From: Brevibacillus reuszeri
GTDB lineage: Bacteria; Bacillota; Bacilli; Brevibacillales; Brevibacillaceae
Assembly (NCBI RefSeq): GCF_002897295.1
Contig: NZ_BEXF01000028.1
Span: 19,994 to 83,993 of the forward strand
Length of the DNA: 64,000 nucleotides
Direction: 5' to 3'
The notes beneath the pieces are model-generated. The model ran no database searches. It was not told the origin of the DNA and saw only the letters and a program-made list of their open reading frames with translations. Position numbers and translations under genes: made by a program. Within the stretch, counting starts at the first letter, position 1; every line of letters starts with the position of its first letter. This document shows positions 50,091 through 58,845 of the stretch, piece by piece.

Positions 50091-50154
50091 TTCTTGGGCG
50101 GTTTTGTACGATAATAGAGGTTATGCATAATCTCTCTAGAAAGAGGTGGAACAG

Positions 50155-50376
50155 ATGTCGACGACTGAATTGATGCTGAAAACGAGTCTGGAAGGACGCG
50201 TGAAGCGTACCTTGCAAACATACTTCCGTCGCCCCAACCTCGTGTTGGTGAGCGAGAGTCTGGGAGCGAACGGCCTGTCCCCAGAGCAAGTACAAGTTAC
50301 GTTGGAGCTGTTGAAGCAAGACACTACTGTTGCCGAAATCATGGAGCAACTGCGGGATAAAGGCTACTTCGCATAA
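50155..50376 (+). CDS. Small conserved protein of unknown function
   Basis: The 73-residue product (MLKTSLEGRVKRTLQTYFRR, then LSPEQVQVTLELLKQDTTVA) is soluble and probably helical; it may fold as a small helix-turn-helix-like bundle. AGAGGTGG lies upstream of ATG 50155; GTG 50146 is an alternative. It is a separate gene followed by a strong bidirectional terminator. No family is recognised. Confidence 0.7.
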   Translation: MSTTELMLKTSLEGRVKRTLQTYFRRPNLVLVSESLGANGLSPEQVQVTLELLKQDTTVAEIMEQLRDKGYFA

Positions 50377-50389
50377 CTTTGTGAGCAGG

Positions 50390-50437
50390 AAAAAGACCGG
50401 TTTGACAATGAAATTGTTGTCAACAACCGGTCTTTTT
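50390..50437. terminator. Bidirectional terminator between convergent genes
   Basis: AAAAAGACCGG and CCGGTCTTTTT are perfect 11-base arms, with a further inner stem TTGACA ... TGTCAA. It serves the small gene on the left and the DUF2062 gene on the right. Confidence 0.92.
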
Positions 50438-50445
50438 GTTTTGTC

Positions 50446-50934
50446 TTACGTAGTCGTGCGACCATGTGATAAAGAACGACGCATCCTTTTCCGACGATAA
50501 AACTGCAGTGCGGCAGAAACGAGAAAGTAACTGGAAAAGGCAACGATGAGCCCCATGACAGCACTGCCTGTGAAATAGGCGAGTCCTTTTTCCTTCATCC
50601 AGATCAGCCATTTTTCCCAAGGCTCATTATTGTGGACGAGATGCTCCTGCAGAGGTTTACCCGTAATCGCATATCCAAGATTGTAATTAATGACCATAAA
50701 AATTGGCAGGACGAGCTTGCCAATCACAAAAGCAATCAGGCTTGCTGGCAAGCTGGCACGAAACAGCTTGACCAATGGGAAAAGCAATAAAAATGCCAGC
50801 CCAAAGGTGGGAAGGGTAATGAATTCTACAAAAATCCCAACACTGAAGCCGCGAGCGACAAAGGATGGAGCCCCTTTCATGCGAATCAGCTTGTAGTATT
50901 CCAGTTTCAGCTTGCGAAAAATTTTTGTCCACAT
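50446..50934 (-). CDS. DUF2062 integral membrane protein
   Basis: The 162-residue protein fits DUF2062: an N-terminal basic segment, ARGFSVGIFVEFITLPTFGL, LIAFVIGKLVLPIFMVINYN and a membrane segment GSAVMGLIVAFSSYFLVSAA. Members are small membrane proteins of unknown function, some fused to glycosyltransferases. GAGGTA lies upstream of ATG 50934. It is convergent with the small gene at 50155. Confidence 0.83.
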   Translation of the reverse strand: MWTKIFRKLKLEYYKLIRMKGAPSFVARGFSVGIFVEFITLPTFGLAFLLLFPLVKLFRASLPASLIAFVIGKLVLPIFMVINYNLGYAITGKPLQEHLVHNNEPWEKWLIWMKEKGLAYFTGSAVMGLIVAFSSYFLVSAALQFYRRKRMRRSLSHGRTTT

Positions 50935-51211
50935 GATGTCTGTACCTCGTTTGTCACGTCTCCATTTTTTCATTATAACCAAACGGTGTTTTACTACTCA
51001 GCGAATTTGCAGTACAACGTAACGAAAACATGGATGATTCGTACTTGATTATAGAATAGAAAATAGTTATCTGAGAAAGTATTACCTAGGTAACCGTACA
51101 CGGATGCTAGTTGATTGTCAACTGAGCATGTGATTTGTGAATACTTATATATTTTGGCATAATGAAGAGGGCAGATTCACTGGAAAAGTGGTGAAGGTTG
51201 TGACAGATGTA

Positions 51212-51826
51212 ATGGCGACAATCGGTGATTCGATTTCGCAGTACGGATATGGCGCTTTGTTTGGATTATTTTTTCTAGGGATATTGGGAATGCCACTGCC
51301 AGAGGAAACCCTGCTCGTATTCTCAGGCTTTCTTGTCTCGACAGGTAAGCTGTCGTATTGGCCAACCCTGCTTGTTTGCTTTCTCGGTTCAGTTACCGCG
51401 ATGACAGCTGCCTATTGGATCGGAAGAACGTTAGGCTTTGCTTTTCTGGAGCGATATGGGAAACGGCTGGGCATGGGCTACACCCTTTATAAAAAAACGG
51501 AAGACTGGTTTAATCGGGTAGGCAAGTGGGCGTTGCCGCTGGGATACTTTATCCCGGGTGTTCGGCAATTCACCGCTTATTTTGCCGGGATTACACGGCT
51601 ACCTTTTCCTACCTTCATGATCTATACGTATTTGGGTGGATTATTTTGGAGTGTTTTGTTTGTGACGCTTGGATGGCAGCTAGGGGAGCGCTGGGAGGCT
51701 GTCTTTGATCTCATTTCCCGCAATCTCGCTATTTTCTTCATAGCCCTACTGGTTATCATCGCTGGCGTTTCGTATATTCGCCGTAAAAGAAACATGAAAA
51801 AACGTATGCAGGAGGAATCGAAATGA
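51212..51826 (+). CDS. DedA-family membrane protein
   Basis: The 204-residue polytopic protein has the DedA/SNARE-associated features GILGMPLPEETLLVFSGFLV, AYWIGRTLGFAFLERYG and YFIPGVRQFTAYFAGITRLP with the key Arg and Pro. DedA proteins flip undecaprenyl phosphate or phospholipids. The start is uncertain: ATG 51212 is chosen, but upstream GTG codons in the same frame are possible. The stop overlaps the YkvA gene as ATGA. Confidence 0.9.
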   Translation: MATIGDSISQYGYGALFGLFFLGILGMPLPEETLLVFSGFLVSTGKLSYWPTLLVCFLGSVTAMTAAYWIGRTLGFAFLERYGKRLGMGYTLYKKTEDWFNRVGKWALPLGYFIPGVRQFTAYFAGITRLPFPTFMIYTYLGGLFWSVLFVTLGWQLGERWEAVFDLISRNLAIFFIALLVIIAGVSYIRRKRNMKKRMQEESK

Positions 51827-52353
51827 ACGAGGAAGACAGAAATCAAGACAAGCAAAACGAAAATTTACCAGCTGTCAGAAAGCCCATTGAGCTGATTCCA
51901 GTTGAGCTGCCTGAGCCTCATCAGCGCTTCTACGACAAGTTGCGTGCAAAGATTGAAAGCTTTATCAAAGACAAGGGCGTCAACGAAACGGTCGCCAATT
52001 ATATCCTGCTCGCCCCGGATTTGTTCGTCCTGCTTGCACGTTTGATCATGGACAAGCGGGTAGGCGGCACATCCAAAGCCATCGCTGGTGCTGCAGTTGC
52101 TTACTTTATTGCACCGATTGACTTTATCCCTGAGGCGCTCGTTGGCGGCTTAGGTCTTTTGGATGACGTTGTTCTTGCGGTGTATGCACTCCGTAGAATT
52201 CTCGTTGACGTAGATGAAGCTATCGTACGGGAGCATTGGAATGGCGAAGATGATTTGCTTGCGGTAATTACCAGGGTGATCAAAGCAGCTGACGATCTGG
52301 TTGGCAAAAAAATTGTGAAGAAGCTGGAAGAGATCGTGTTTCGAAAAAAATAA
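51823..52353 (+). CDS. YkvA-family protein (DUF1232)
   Basis: The 176-residue protein contains the DUF1232 segment KAIAGAAVAYFIAPIDFIPE ALVG with the hallmark YFIAPIDFIPE, followed by LGLLDDVVLAVYALR. The N-terminal 40 residues are charged and likely unstructured. YkvA proteins are membrane-associated and of unknown function. It overlaps the DedA gene by four bases and precedes yhaM by 21 bases, suggesting one operon. Confidence 0.87.
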   Translation: MNEEDRNQDKQNENLPAVRKPIELIPVELPEPHQRFYDKLRAKIESFIKDKGVNETVANYILLAPDLFVLLARLIMDKRVGGTSKAIAGAAVAYFIAPIDFIPEALVGGLGLLDDVVLAVYALRRILVDVDEAIVREHWNGEDDLLAVITRVIKAADDLVGKKIVKKLEEIVFRKK

Positions 52354-52374
52354 GGAGTAGGATGGGACGAGTCG

Positions 52375-53322
52375 ATGAAATATCTCGCGGATTATCAAGA
52401 AGGAGAGCGTGTTGTCGCGTTTTGCCTGGTAAAAAATAAGGAAGCTGGCGTCGCAAGCAATCAGAGTGAGTATCTCAATCTGGAGCTGGGAGATCGCTCT
52501 GGTACACTCATGGCCAAGCTGTGGGATGTAAGTGCGGAAATGAAAGAAGCCATCGCAGTGAAGTCAGTTGTAAAAATTGATGCTGCGGTTCAAATGTACC
52601 GGGGGAAAAAGCAGCTGGTCATTCAACGAATCAGGCCAGTCTCGGCTTCAGATGAGGTTCTGATGGAATCGCTTATTCCTATCTCACCTGTACCTGTTGA
52701 TGAACTGTGGGACAAGTTGGAGCAAAAGATTAACGGCTTGCAGAGTGGTACGCTAAAAGCAATTATCAAGGAAGCGCTAGCAGATGGTGAGATTCGCGAG
52801 AGAATCCGTCAATACCCTGCTGGAGTTCGGATGCATCATAACTACTATCACGGCTTATTGGAGCACATCGTTTCCTTGCTCACCGCCGCAGAAAGATTGC
52901 TTCCGCTCTATCCGCAAGTGGACAGAGATGTTCTCTATGCTACCTGCATCATGCATGATATCGGCAAGCTGTACGAGCTGTCTGATCCAGTAGCTCCTGA
53001 TTATACAACACCAGGTCAATTAATTGGTCACCTGGTTATGGGAGTAGAGATGGTAAGCAGTATTTGCCGCAAACTGGATATTCCTATGGGGGATGCTGAG
53101 GTTCTGCATCTGAAGCATTGCATACTAAGTCACCACGGTGAAGTTGAAAATGGCTGGGGTAGCGCAGTTTCGGGCAAGACACCAACTGCTGTCCTCTTCC
53201 ATTATCTCGATCAAATTGACAGTAAAATGAATGCCTTGGGTCAAACGCTCTCAGACATGGGCGAAGAGGATGAATGGGCATATGCTGGTGTACTGAAAAG
53301 AAAGGTTTGGCGTGGGTATTAA
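52375..53322 (+). CDS. yhaM: 3'-5' exoribonuclease YhaM
   Basis: YhaM is a manganese-dependent 3'-5' exonuclease acting on RNA and single-stranded DNA. The 315-residue protein has an N-terminal OB-fold (YLNLELGDRSGTLMAKLWDV, VKIDAAVQMYRGKKQLVIQR) and an HD phosphohydrolase domain (HHNYYHGLLEHIVSLL, CIMHDIGKLYELS, LSHHGEVENGWGS). The length and domain order match Bacillus YhaM. GGAG precedes the ATG. A terminator follows. Confidence 0.94.
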   Translation: MKYLADYQEGERVVAFCLVKNKEAGVASNQSEYLNLELGDRSGTLMAKLWDVSAEMKEAIAVKSVVKIDAAVQMYRGKKQLVIQRIRPVSASDEVLMESLIPISPVPVDELWDKLEQKINGLQSGTLKAIIKEALADGEIRERIRQYPAGVRMHHNYYHGLLEHIVSLLTAAERLLPLYPQVDRDVLYATCIMHDIGKLYELSDPVAPDYTTPGQLIGHLVMGVEMVSSICRKLDIPMGDAEVLHLKHCILSHHGEVENGWGSAVSGKTPTAVLFHYLDQIDSKMNALGQTLSDMGEEDEWAYAGVLKRKVWRGY

Positions 53323-53326
53323 TCTC

Positions 53327-53363
53327 AAGGCTGCTGCACAATGTGTAGCAGCCTTCATTTTTG
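53327..53363 (+). terminator. Intrinsic terminator after yhaM
   Basis: AAGGCTGCT and AGCAGCCTT make a perfect 9-bp stem, followed by CATTTTTG. Confidence 0.85.
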
Positions 53364-53443
53364 TATGAGAAATGATGAAAAAAAGTAACGCTTTCCATTT
53401 CTTATACGTAATCGGAGTGATGGATAATTTAGGAGGGAAATGA

Positions 53444-54991
53444 GTGAAGGTTTCAACCAAAGCGGCAACACTTTTGCTGGCAGCAAATGTTTTGACAGTA
53501 ACAGGAGCGGGTGTGAAGCCAATCATTGTTCACGCTTATGTAGGGAAATCGAGCGAGGGTACCGTTGAATTGCCACCAGAAGTGATCGAAACATTGGAAG
53601 AGCTGCAAGAAAATTATTTGCCAGCCATTCAAGATTTGCATGTCAATTATTTTGGAAATCGAAGCGACTCCTATATCCTGAACCTATCTGACCAGAAAAG
53701 TGCTATCAAAGCAGGGGCTTCCTTGAATCTCGTCATCGATTCTGGTCACAATATTTCCTCCCTAATCTATACAGACCCATACAGAGACAGCAGAAAAAAA
53801 CCAGAAAAGCAAAAAAACTACAAAAAAGCAGTCGATTTTCTCCATAAAAATATGTGGGAAGATTATGTTGTTGCTACCCAACCGATGTTATCCAGCAATC
53901 GTGGATCAACGCGTGACAATCTTCTGGTCGTACCTTTTTATCCTAGACTACATGAAGTGCGTGTATGGAAAGAAGTAGGACAAGTCATGGTTGATGCTGA
54001 GGGGCAGATCGTGCTTTATCGCAAGAACGAAGAAAAATTGCCCCTAGAAACAGAGGTTGTGAATCCGAAGCAAGCGATTGCGAAAGACAAGGCAGAAAAG
54101 TCCTTCGGGGATGAGCTGACGCTGGAGCTTGTTTATGATAGCAAAAGTGGCAAGCTTGTTTATACACCGAAAAACGTACCGATCATTGACGCACTGACTG
54201 GGGAGGCTGTCCCACCGGTTACTGTAGAGAATAGCAAGACGCTGAGTCTCAAAGGAACAGCGGACAGCTCCAGTTGGAAGGACCAAAAGAAGCTGGAGCA
54301 GCTGCTCGTGGATGAATTTCAGCTCGCTATCCCCACACTGAACTACAAACATGGAAACGAGACGAGTAAGGAAAGGACCACGGATCTTTACCAATGGCTG
54401 AATCCGGTTTACGAAAGTGCAACGTTTGCTGTAGACCGCCAAAGCGGGCAGCTTATCGAGCTGAAGCTGGAAGGAGCAACAAGGGATGGTAGCGATAAAA
54501 AGTGGACCGAAGCTGAAGCGGAGAAGCTCGCTGTTCAATTTGTGGAAAAGTACATATTATCCACCGAAAAATCATTTGTAGTGAAAACATCAAGACTGAT
54601 AGACAATTTGCCGGGCTGGGTGGATCAAAATCGCGTCCAACGAATATTCAGCTATGAGTTTTATCCGCATGTGAACGGTATCACGACGAAGGAGCCATTG
54701 TACACCGTTGATGTGGATGTCAAAAAAGGGAAGGTAGTTACGGCTAAGGTAGCGGAACTATCCAGCCTGCCAGCAAGTCTTGCACAGGACAAGCTGGTCG
54801 ACATGGAAACGGCTAAAAAAGCTTTTCTAAAGCAGTCGAATGTTTCACTGGCGTACTGGTATCCAAAAGCTAATACACAGACAGCCAAGCTGCCACAGCT
54901 TGTATATGCCCCCACGCTGGAGATGCTATCGACACAAATCAATGCTGGAACTAGCGAAAAAGAAGAAAGCTGGCTTGAATGGATCGAATAA
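53444..54991 (+). CDS. Secreted protein with YcdB/PepSY-like repeats
   Basis: The 515-residue precursor has a signal peptide (ATLLLAANVLTVTGAGVKP) and repeated alpha/beta units resembling YcdB/PepSY domains, for example NPKQAIAKDKAEKSFGDELT, VYESATFAVDRQSGQLIELK and EPLYTVDVDVKKGKVVTAKV. Such proteins are extracytoplasmic and of unknown function; PepSY units may inhibit proteases. Translation starts at GTG 53444, 6 bases after AGGAGGG. A terminator follows. Confidence 0.8.
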   Translation: MKVSTKAATLLLAANVLTVTGAGVKPIIVHAYVGKSSEGTVELPPEVIETLEELQENYLPAIQDLHVNYFGNRSDSYILNLSDQKSAIKAGASLNLVIDSGHNISSLIYTDPYRDSRKKPEKQKNYKKAVDFLHKNMWEDYVVATQPMLSSNRGSTRDNLLVVPFYPRLHEVRVWKEVGQVMVDAEGQIVLYRKNEEKLPLETEVVNPKQAIAKDKAEKSFGDELTLELVYDSKSGKLVYTPKNVPIIDALTGEAVPPVTVENSKTLSLKGTADSSSWKDQKKLEQLLVDEFQLAIPTLNYKHGNETSKERTTDLYQWLNPVYESATFAVDRQSGQLIELKLEGATRDGSDKKWTEAEAEKLAVQFVEKYILSTEKSFVVKTSRLIDNLPGWVDQNRVQRIFSYEFYPHVNGITTKEPLYTVDVDVKKGKVVTAKVAELSSLPASLAQDKLVDMETAKKAFLKQSNVSLAYWYPKANTQTAKLPQLVYAPTLEMLSTQINAGTSEKEESWLEWIE

Positions 54992-54999
54992 GATTTGCT

Positions 55000-55036
55000 C
55001 CCGGCGAAAGATAATTCTTCGCCGGGATTTGATTTT
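55000..55036 (+). terminator. Intrinsic terminator after the YcdB-like gene
   Basis: CCCGGCGAA and TTCGCCGGG form a perfect 9-bp stem; the tail ATTTGATTTTTT is T-rich but interrupted. Confidence 0.8.
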
Positions 55037-55159
55037 TTAACGCAAAAGAATGTATGAGCGACCCGCTATACCGCCATGCATTGGTGTTGATTGAGGCTTT
55101 CTTCCTAAATCAGAAAGTAAAAACTTCACGTATCTGCATCCTGAATTAGCAAGAATAAC

Positions 55160-55216
55160 CTTCCACAAAAACGCGGTCGCACCTCCTTGAGAAAGCCTCG
55201 ATAGAGGCTTTCTTAT
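55160..55216 (+). repeat. Dispersed terminator-linked intergenic element, copy B
   Basis: CTTCCACAAAAACGCGGTCGC is followed by CCTTGAG and the hairpin AAAGCCTC-GATA-GAGGCTTT with a T-rich tail. Copy A (20260-20314, minus strand) shares CCAC-AAACGCGGTCGC, CTTGAG and CCTCGATAGAGG in the same order. Confidence 0.6.
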
Positions 55217-55331
55217 TATCGAAATTGATAAACACTTTCTGTCTAGTAGGATTTTTTTGCTTTTTGTAGAATATCTCTTTGATTCCCATTTGATTTGGCA
55301 AACAATGCCGATCACGAGAAGGAGAAAGTGC

Positions 55332-56363
55332 ATGAAACGGCCAACCTATACCCTACCAAGTATTGTCAAGAAGGTATTCCGGTCTGGTGAGCGCTCCCTC
55401 CCCCGGACGGAGATATGCTCCCGGATGGAAGCGAATGAGCTGAATGCTTTTTTGGATCTGGACAGCACGGCACTCTTAGAGAAAGTGCTGCAGATGGATC
55501 AGTCACCAGTGCGGGTTGCCAGTTCTGAAGCAATCGTGGAACTAACTTATCAGCCACATCAATTGTATGATCTGGCGTACCGTTTTTTGCGGGATACTGG
55601 GGCACCAAAAAAGCTTGAGCAGATCGTTGCCGAGCTGCGCAGACAAACCCAGTTTGGATGGAATCAAATTTTGCGCATGCTGCAATTGGAGAAGGACACC
55701 CGCTTTGTCCAGTATCAGGGAGATATTCGCTGGTTTCTGGCTGAGTGGACACTGGGAAATGACCAGGTCTATGAGTTTTGCCGTAAAAATGCAATCACTC
55801 AAGTGACATCCCGCTCCTTGATTCACTTTCTGGAGCAAGAAGTAGGGATCGCGGGAGACGCGGCTTTTTTACCCGTCCTTGATGATCGCTTCCGGATCGA
55901 TGGTGAGATTTTGTACATCATCGTTCGTAGTGAAGATGACATTGCAGAGGAAATCGAGGAGCAAATCGGCGAGCCAGCGGCAGCAGAAGTTGCCGTGACA
56001 GCTGAGGCCGTTGCTTCTGAAACGATAGCGAATACCGAGTCTGTGTCAGAGGCAGCTGTATCCGAATCCGCTCAACAAGTTTTGCATGAAGAACAAAAAG
56101 AAAAGATGAAACCGTTAATTACCAAGGAGGAAATGACAATGAGTAACGCAATTAACCAACAAGTCCTTGAGGAAGTACAACAGCTTTTGCAAGAGGCAAT
56201 CAGCCGCTTGGAGACTCGCCAGCAAGATATGTCCCAGGAAGTTGTCGCCCACTTTCAACAAAGTAACATGCAAGCTATAGAAGTGCTGATGAAAGAGAAA
56301 CATAAGCATGAGCAGATTGTACTTGGCATTCAACAAGTACTGGCTACCAGTGAACAACAATGA
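55332..56363 (+). CDS. Protein of unknown function with predicted winged-helix (HARE-HTH-like) repeats and C-terminal coiled coil
   Basis: I do not recognise a named family for this 343-residue soluble protein. Residues 78-140 (DLAYRFLRDTGAPKKLEQIV ... RFVQYQGDIRWFLAEW) look like the HARE-HTH winged helix of the RNA polymerase delta subunit and restriction-linked proteins. Residues 5-75 and 144-196 have a similar helix-strand outline and may be degenerate repeats. An Ala/Glu-rich linker (about 200-255) leads to a helical C-terminus (NQQVLEEVQQLLQEAISRLE). ATG 55332 follows GAGAAGGAGAAAG. Its stop overlaps the next start as ATGA. Confidence 0.75.
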   Translation: MKRPTYTLPSIVKKVFRSGERSLPRTEICSRMEANELNAFLDLDSTALLEKVLQMDQSPVRVASSEAIVELTYQPHQLYDLAYRFLRDTGAPKKLEQIVAELRRQTQFGWNQILRMLQLEKDTRFVQYQGDIRWFLAEWTLGNDQVYEFCRKNAITQVTSRSLIHFLEQEVGIAGDAAFLPVLDDRFRIDGEILYIIVRSEDDIAEEIEEQIGEPAAAEVAVTAEAVASETIANTESVSEAAVSESAQQVLHEEQKEKMKPLITKEEMTMSNAINQQVLEEVQQLLQEAISRLETRQQDMSQEVVAHFQQSNMQAIEVLMKEKHKHEQIVLGIQQVLATSEQQ

Positions 56364-56632
56364 GTAAACTTGGGGCTACGATCCGGTTGGAGCAAAGATT
56401 TGTCTTCTTGCGCGAAGTAATCGCGGGCTATCGGATTCGCCTTCAAGAAATGGAGCAGGAAGTGGTGGAGCTTTTCACCGCAAACCAGCTCTCTGCTATA
56501 TCAGCTTGCATGGGCGAGAAGCAGCGCATCGTCCGCTTGATGAACCGTTTGGAGCAATTTATTGCCCAATGGGAAGACAAAGGTGATGTGGGTATCGCAC
56601 ACGATCCAAAACGAGAACACTTGAACACATGA
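56360..56632 (+). CDS. Small helical protein of the same operon
   Basis: The 90-residue product (RLEQRFVFLREVIAGYRIRL, QEMEQEVVELFTANQLSAIS, EKQRIVRLMNRLEQFIAQWE) is almost wholly helical and probably a coiled coil. Its heptad pattern resembles the C-terminal helix of the preceding protein, so they may assemble together; that is inference. It is translationally coupled to the upstream gene. No family is recognised. Confidence 0.75.
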   Translation: MSKLGATIRLEQRFVFLREVIAGYRIRLQEMEQEVVELFTANQLSAISACMGEKQRIVRLMNRLEQFIAQWEDKGDVGIAHDPKREHLNT

Positions 56633-56713
56633 CGAAAAATGCGGTAAAATAGGGGGATTGTGTAGGATTCCCCGCGCATGCCGCGTGGGATGGAAAGGAG
56701 ACCCAAACCCTCT

Positions 56714-58783
56714 ATGTCAGTAGGAAGAAACGAACTTTGCCCCTGCGGGAGCGGGAAAAAATACAAAAAATGCTGTGGAGTCGTTACGCCGATAACGGAA
56801 TTGCGTAGCCGTCACGAGCAAAAATTACAAAAAGAATACGCTGGCTGGGTCGAAAGATTAAACCATTTTGTTGGTGGAAATGTGACCAGCGAAGTGATTT
56901 CAGAAGCTCGCAAACGTTTTGCAGACGAGATCGGTCTCTCCGAAGAGAGTGTGATGCAACCTGAGTGGGCGGCACATTTCTTCAACTGGTGCGTGCTTGA
57001 TGTGAAAACAGGTGGAAGTACGCTGCTTGAGAACTATGTCAAGCAGCATGGACGTCGGATGGAACCGGATCTTCGCCGTGCCTTCGCCGAGTTGCATCTA
57101 AATGTATATGAAATCGTTGAAGTGGAACGGGATGTCCTGACGATTCAGCAGCCCATTACCCAAGAAAAGCACTACTTGCTGCGCTCCAACAATTTGAATG
57201 TACAGATCGGACAATTTATTGTGGGACGCCTCTTGAATTTGGGACTGCGCAATATGCTGTTTTCCGGAAGCATCATCTTGCAGCCGCATGTAAAAGCACA
57301 GCTCATGGAATGGCTGAAAGAGCATCCTGAAGTGGTGGATGCTGCTGACGATACAAGCAAACGTGTGTATACAACCGACCTGTATCGCTTCATTGTTCAG
57401 TTTGGTGAAACACAAGACCAGTCGCAGGGAGCAAAGGAAGATGCATTGCTTCGTCGCACCTATGCGTTGCCAAAGCGCGAGCAGTTCCGTAAGAAGATCG
57501 AGGCAAACAGAGCGTTTGAACTGAAAAAACGCGATGGTGCTCGTGAAATTTGGGTATATGCGACACGGAAAGAAGAGCATCTGTTCCCTATGCTGAAAAA
57601 TGCATTGCTTGAGTTGTATGAAGTACAGGCAGAAGTGCTTGTACAGGAAGACAAGCTCATGCTGGAAGGATATGCTCCTCAGCTGGATGAAGTAGCTCGA
57701 TTGCTTGAACTGGTTGCATATGACAACGAAGAAGAAATTCGTGTGTTGACGTCAACAGGCTCCAAGCTCTCGAAGGGCACTCTGTTCATTACTAGTCAGC
57801 CAATGCTGCCACCAAAAGTACTGCAATGGGCAGTCCAAACGTATTTCGCTGAAAAATGGCTGGTAACACCACATGAGCTGCTGGATGATCTGGCGCCTGT
57901 TCTAGTCGCAGCGACAGACAATGAGGAGATGCGTGGCAAGCTCCAGGCACTGATGGATCAGATGGAGCAGGATAGCAAAGTGGGTCAAGGCTTGGCGCGG
58001 TTCATTCGTATGGACATGCTCAGACCACGTCTTGCTTTATCAAATGAAAGCATTCACGTAAACAATCTGTTGAGTAGACCACTCATCGAAGGTCTCCCAG
58101 AGAGCGTGTATACCGTACATCCAGAGCGACTGGCGGATATCAATCGCTTCGTTCAGGAAATGACGGACGGCAAGTCAGAAGCAACTGTCAAAAAATACGA
58201 CGAAGTGATGAATAACTTCCGTACTTTTGTCAGAGGGGCTTTTGGGCCTGCTTTTACATGGGACCAGCTGCGTCGTGAGGATGTGGCGTACTTCCTCATT
58301 CACGACATTTATACTCGTGCGGATGCTACGACTAAAACATTAGCAACCAATCTGTTGTCTGTACTTACAGCGTTCTTCAAATGGCTTGACAAGCAAGGAG
58401 AAACCTCCTTGTACGCAGCGCTGCAACCATTGTTTACAGAGCTGAAAGAGACTTTGCCAGAAACGTATCGACTGCGGGGAGTTCTGGAAAAAGAAGCGAA
58501 TCAAAATGTCCTCCAAACGTCTGCTGGAATTGCGGAAATCGTGGATGAACCACTGATTCTGCAAGATCAGACTGCGAATGGCTGGGTGGCGCTTCGGCCA
58601 AATGGGGAAAAGCTCAACCTCGTAATCGAGGCTGAGCTGGGACAGCTGCTCGCTTCTGATTGGATCATTTCCGGTCTGTTTGGCAAAGGCGAGGATGGCA
58701 AATGGCGCCTGTTTGGTACGCCAGAGCTGTATCCACCTGTAGTAGCCCTGTTGTTAGGTGCACCGACAAGTGTACTCGTATAA
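56714..58783 (+). CDS. SEC-C zinc-motif protein with integrase core-binding-like region
   Basis: The 689-residue protein starts with a SEC-C zinc motif (RNELCPCGSGKKYKKCCG), as found at the C-terminus of SecA. A long central region has no match that I recognise. Residues about 484-560 (SEATVKKYDEVMNNFRTFVR, LRREDVAYFLIHDIYTR, LSVLTAFFKWLDKQGE) look like the SAM-like core-binding domain of tyrosine recombinases, but no catalytic R-H-R-Y domain follows. ATG 56714 follows AAGGAG by 13 bases; ATG 56690 and 56678 are alternatives. It is 81 bases downstream of the small helical gene and ends in a terminator. Confidence 0.8.
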   Translation: MSVGRNELCPCGSGKKYKKCCGVVTPITELRSRHEQKLQKEYAGWVERLNHFVGGNVTSEVISEARKRFADEIGLSEESVMQPEWAAHFFNWCVLDVKTGGSTLLENYVKQHGRRMEPDLRRAFAELHLNVYEIVEVERDVLTIQQPITQEKHYLLRSNNLNVQIGQFIVGRLLNLGLRNMLFSGSIILQPHVKAQLMEWLKEHPEVVDAADDTSKRVYTTDLYRFIVQFGETQDQSQGAKEDALLRRTYALPKREQFRKKIEANRAFELKKRDGAREIWVYATRKEEHLFPMLKNALLELYEVQAEVLVQEDKLMLEGYAPQLDEVARLLELVAYDNEEEIRVLTSTGSKLSKGTLFITSQPMLPPKVLQWAVQTYFAEKWLVTPHELLDDLAPVLVAATDNEEMRGKLQALMDQMEQDSKVGQGLARFIRMDMLRPRLALSNESIHVNNLLSRPLIEGLPESVYTVHPERLADINRFVQEMTDGKSEATVKKYDEVMNNFRTFVRGAFGPAFTWDQLRREDVAYFLIHDIYTRADATTKTLATNLLSVLTAFFKWLDKQGETSLYAALQPLFTELKETLPETYRLRGVLEKEANQNVLQTSAGIAEIVDEPLILQDQTANGWVALRPNGEKLNLVIEAELGQLLASDWIISGLFGKGEDGKWRLFGTPELYPPVVALLLGAPTSVLV

Positions 58784-58790
58784 TAGAACA

Positions 58791-58829
58791 AAAGAACCCG
58801 AGGGAGCCTAAGCTTTCCTCGGGTTCTTT
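58791..58829. terminator. Bidirectional terminator between the SEC-C gene and fsr
   Basis: AAAGAACCCGAGG and CCTCGGGTTCTTT are perfect 13-base arms. Confidence 0.92.
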
Positions 58830-58845
58830 GCGGTTGTAAAAGTAG

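Larger units (their letters stand above)
54992..55331. other. Non-coding stretch before the three-gene operon
   Basis: No gene is supported. It holds the terminator at 55000-55036 and repeat element copy B with its strong terminator hairpin (55160-55216). The operon start is 116 bases further on, and I see no clear sigma-A promoter. Confidence 0.65.

Noticed and set aside
53383..53396. A cre-like sequence upstream of the YcdB-like gene
   Set aside because: It matches the consensus less well (12 of 14 with mismatches at both ends) and has no clear relation to a promoter, so it was not listed.
55257..55331. An upstream extension of the winged-helix gene to 55257
   Set aside because: The added 25 residues have no ribosome binding site. 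GAGAAGGAGAAAG is placed correctly for ATG 55332.
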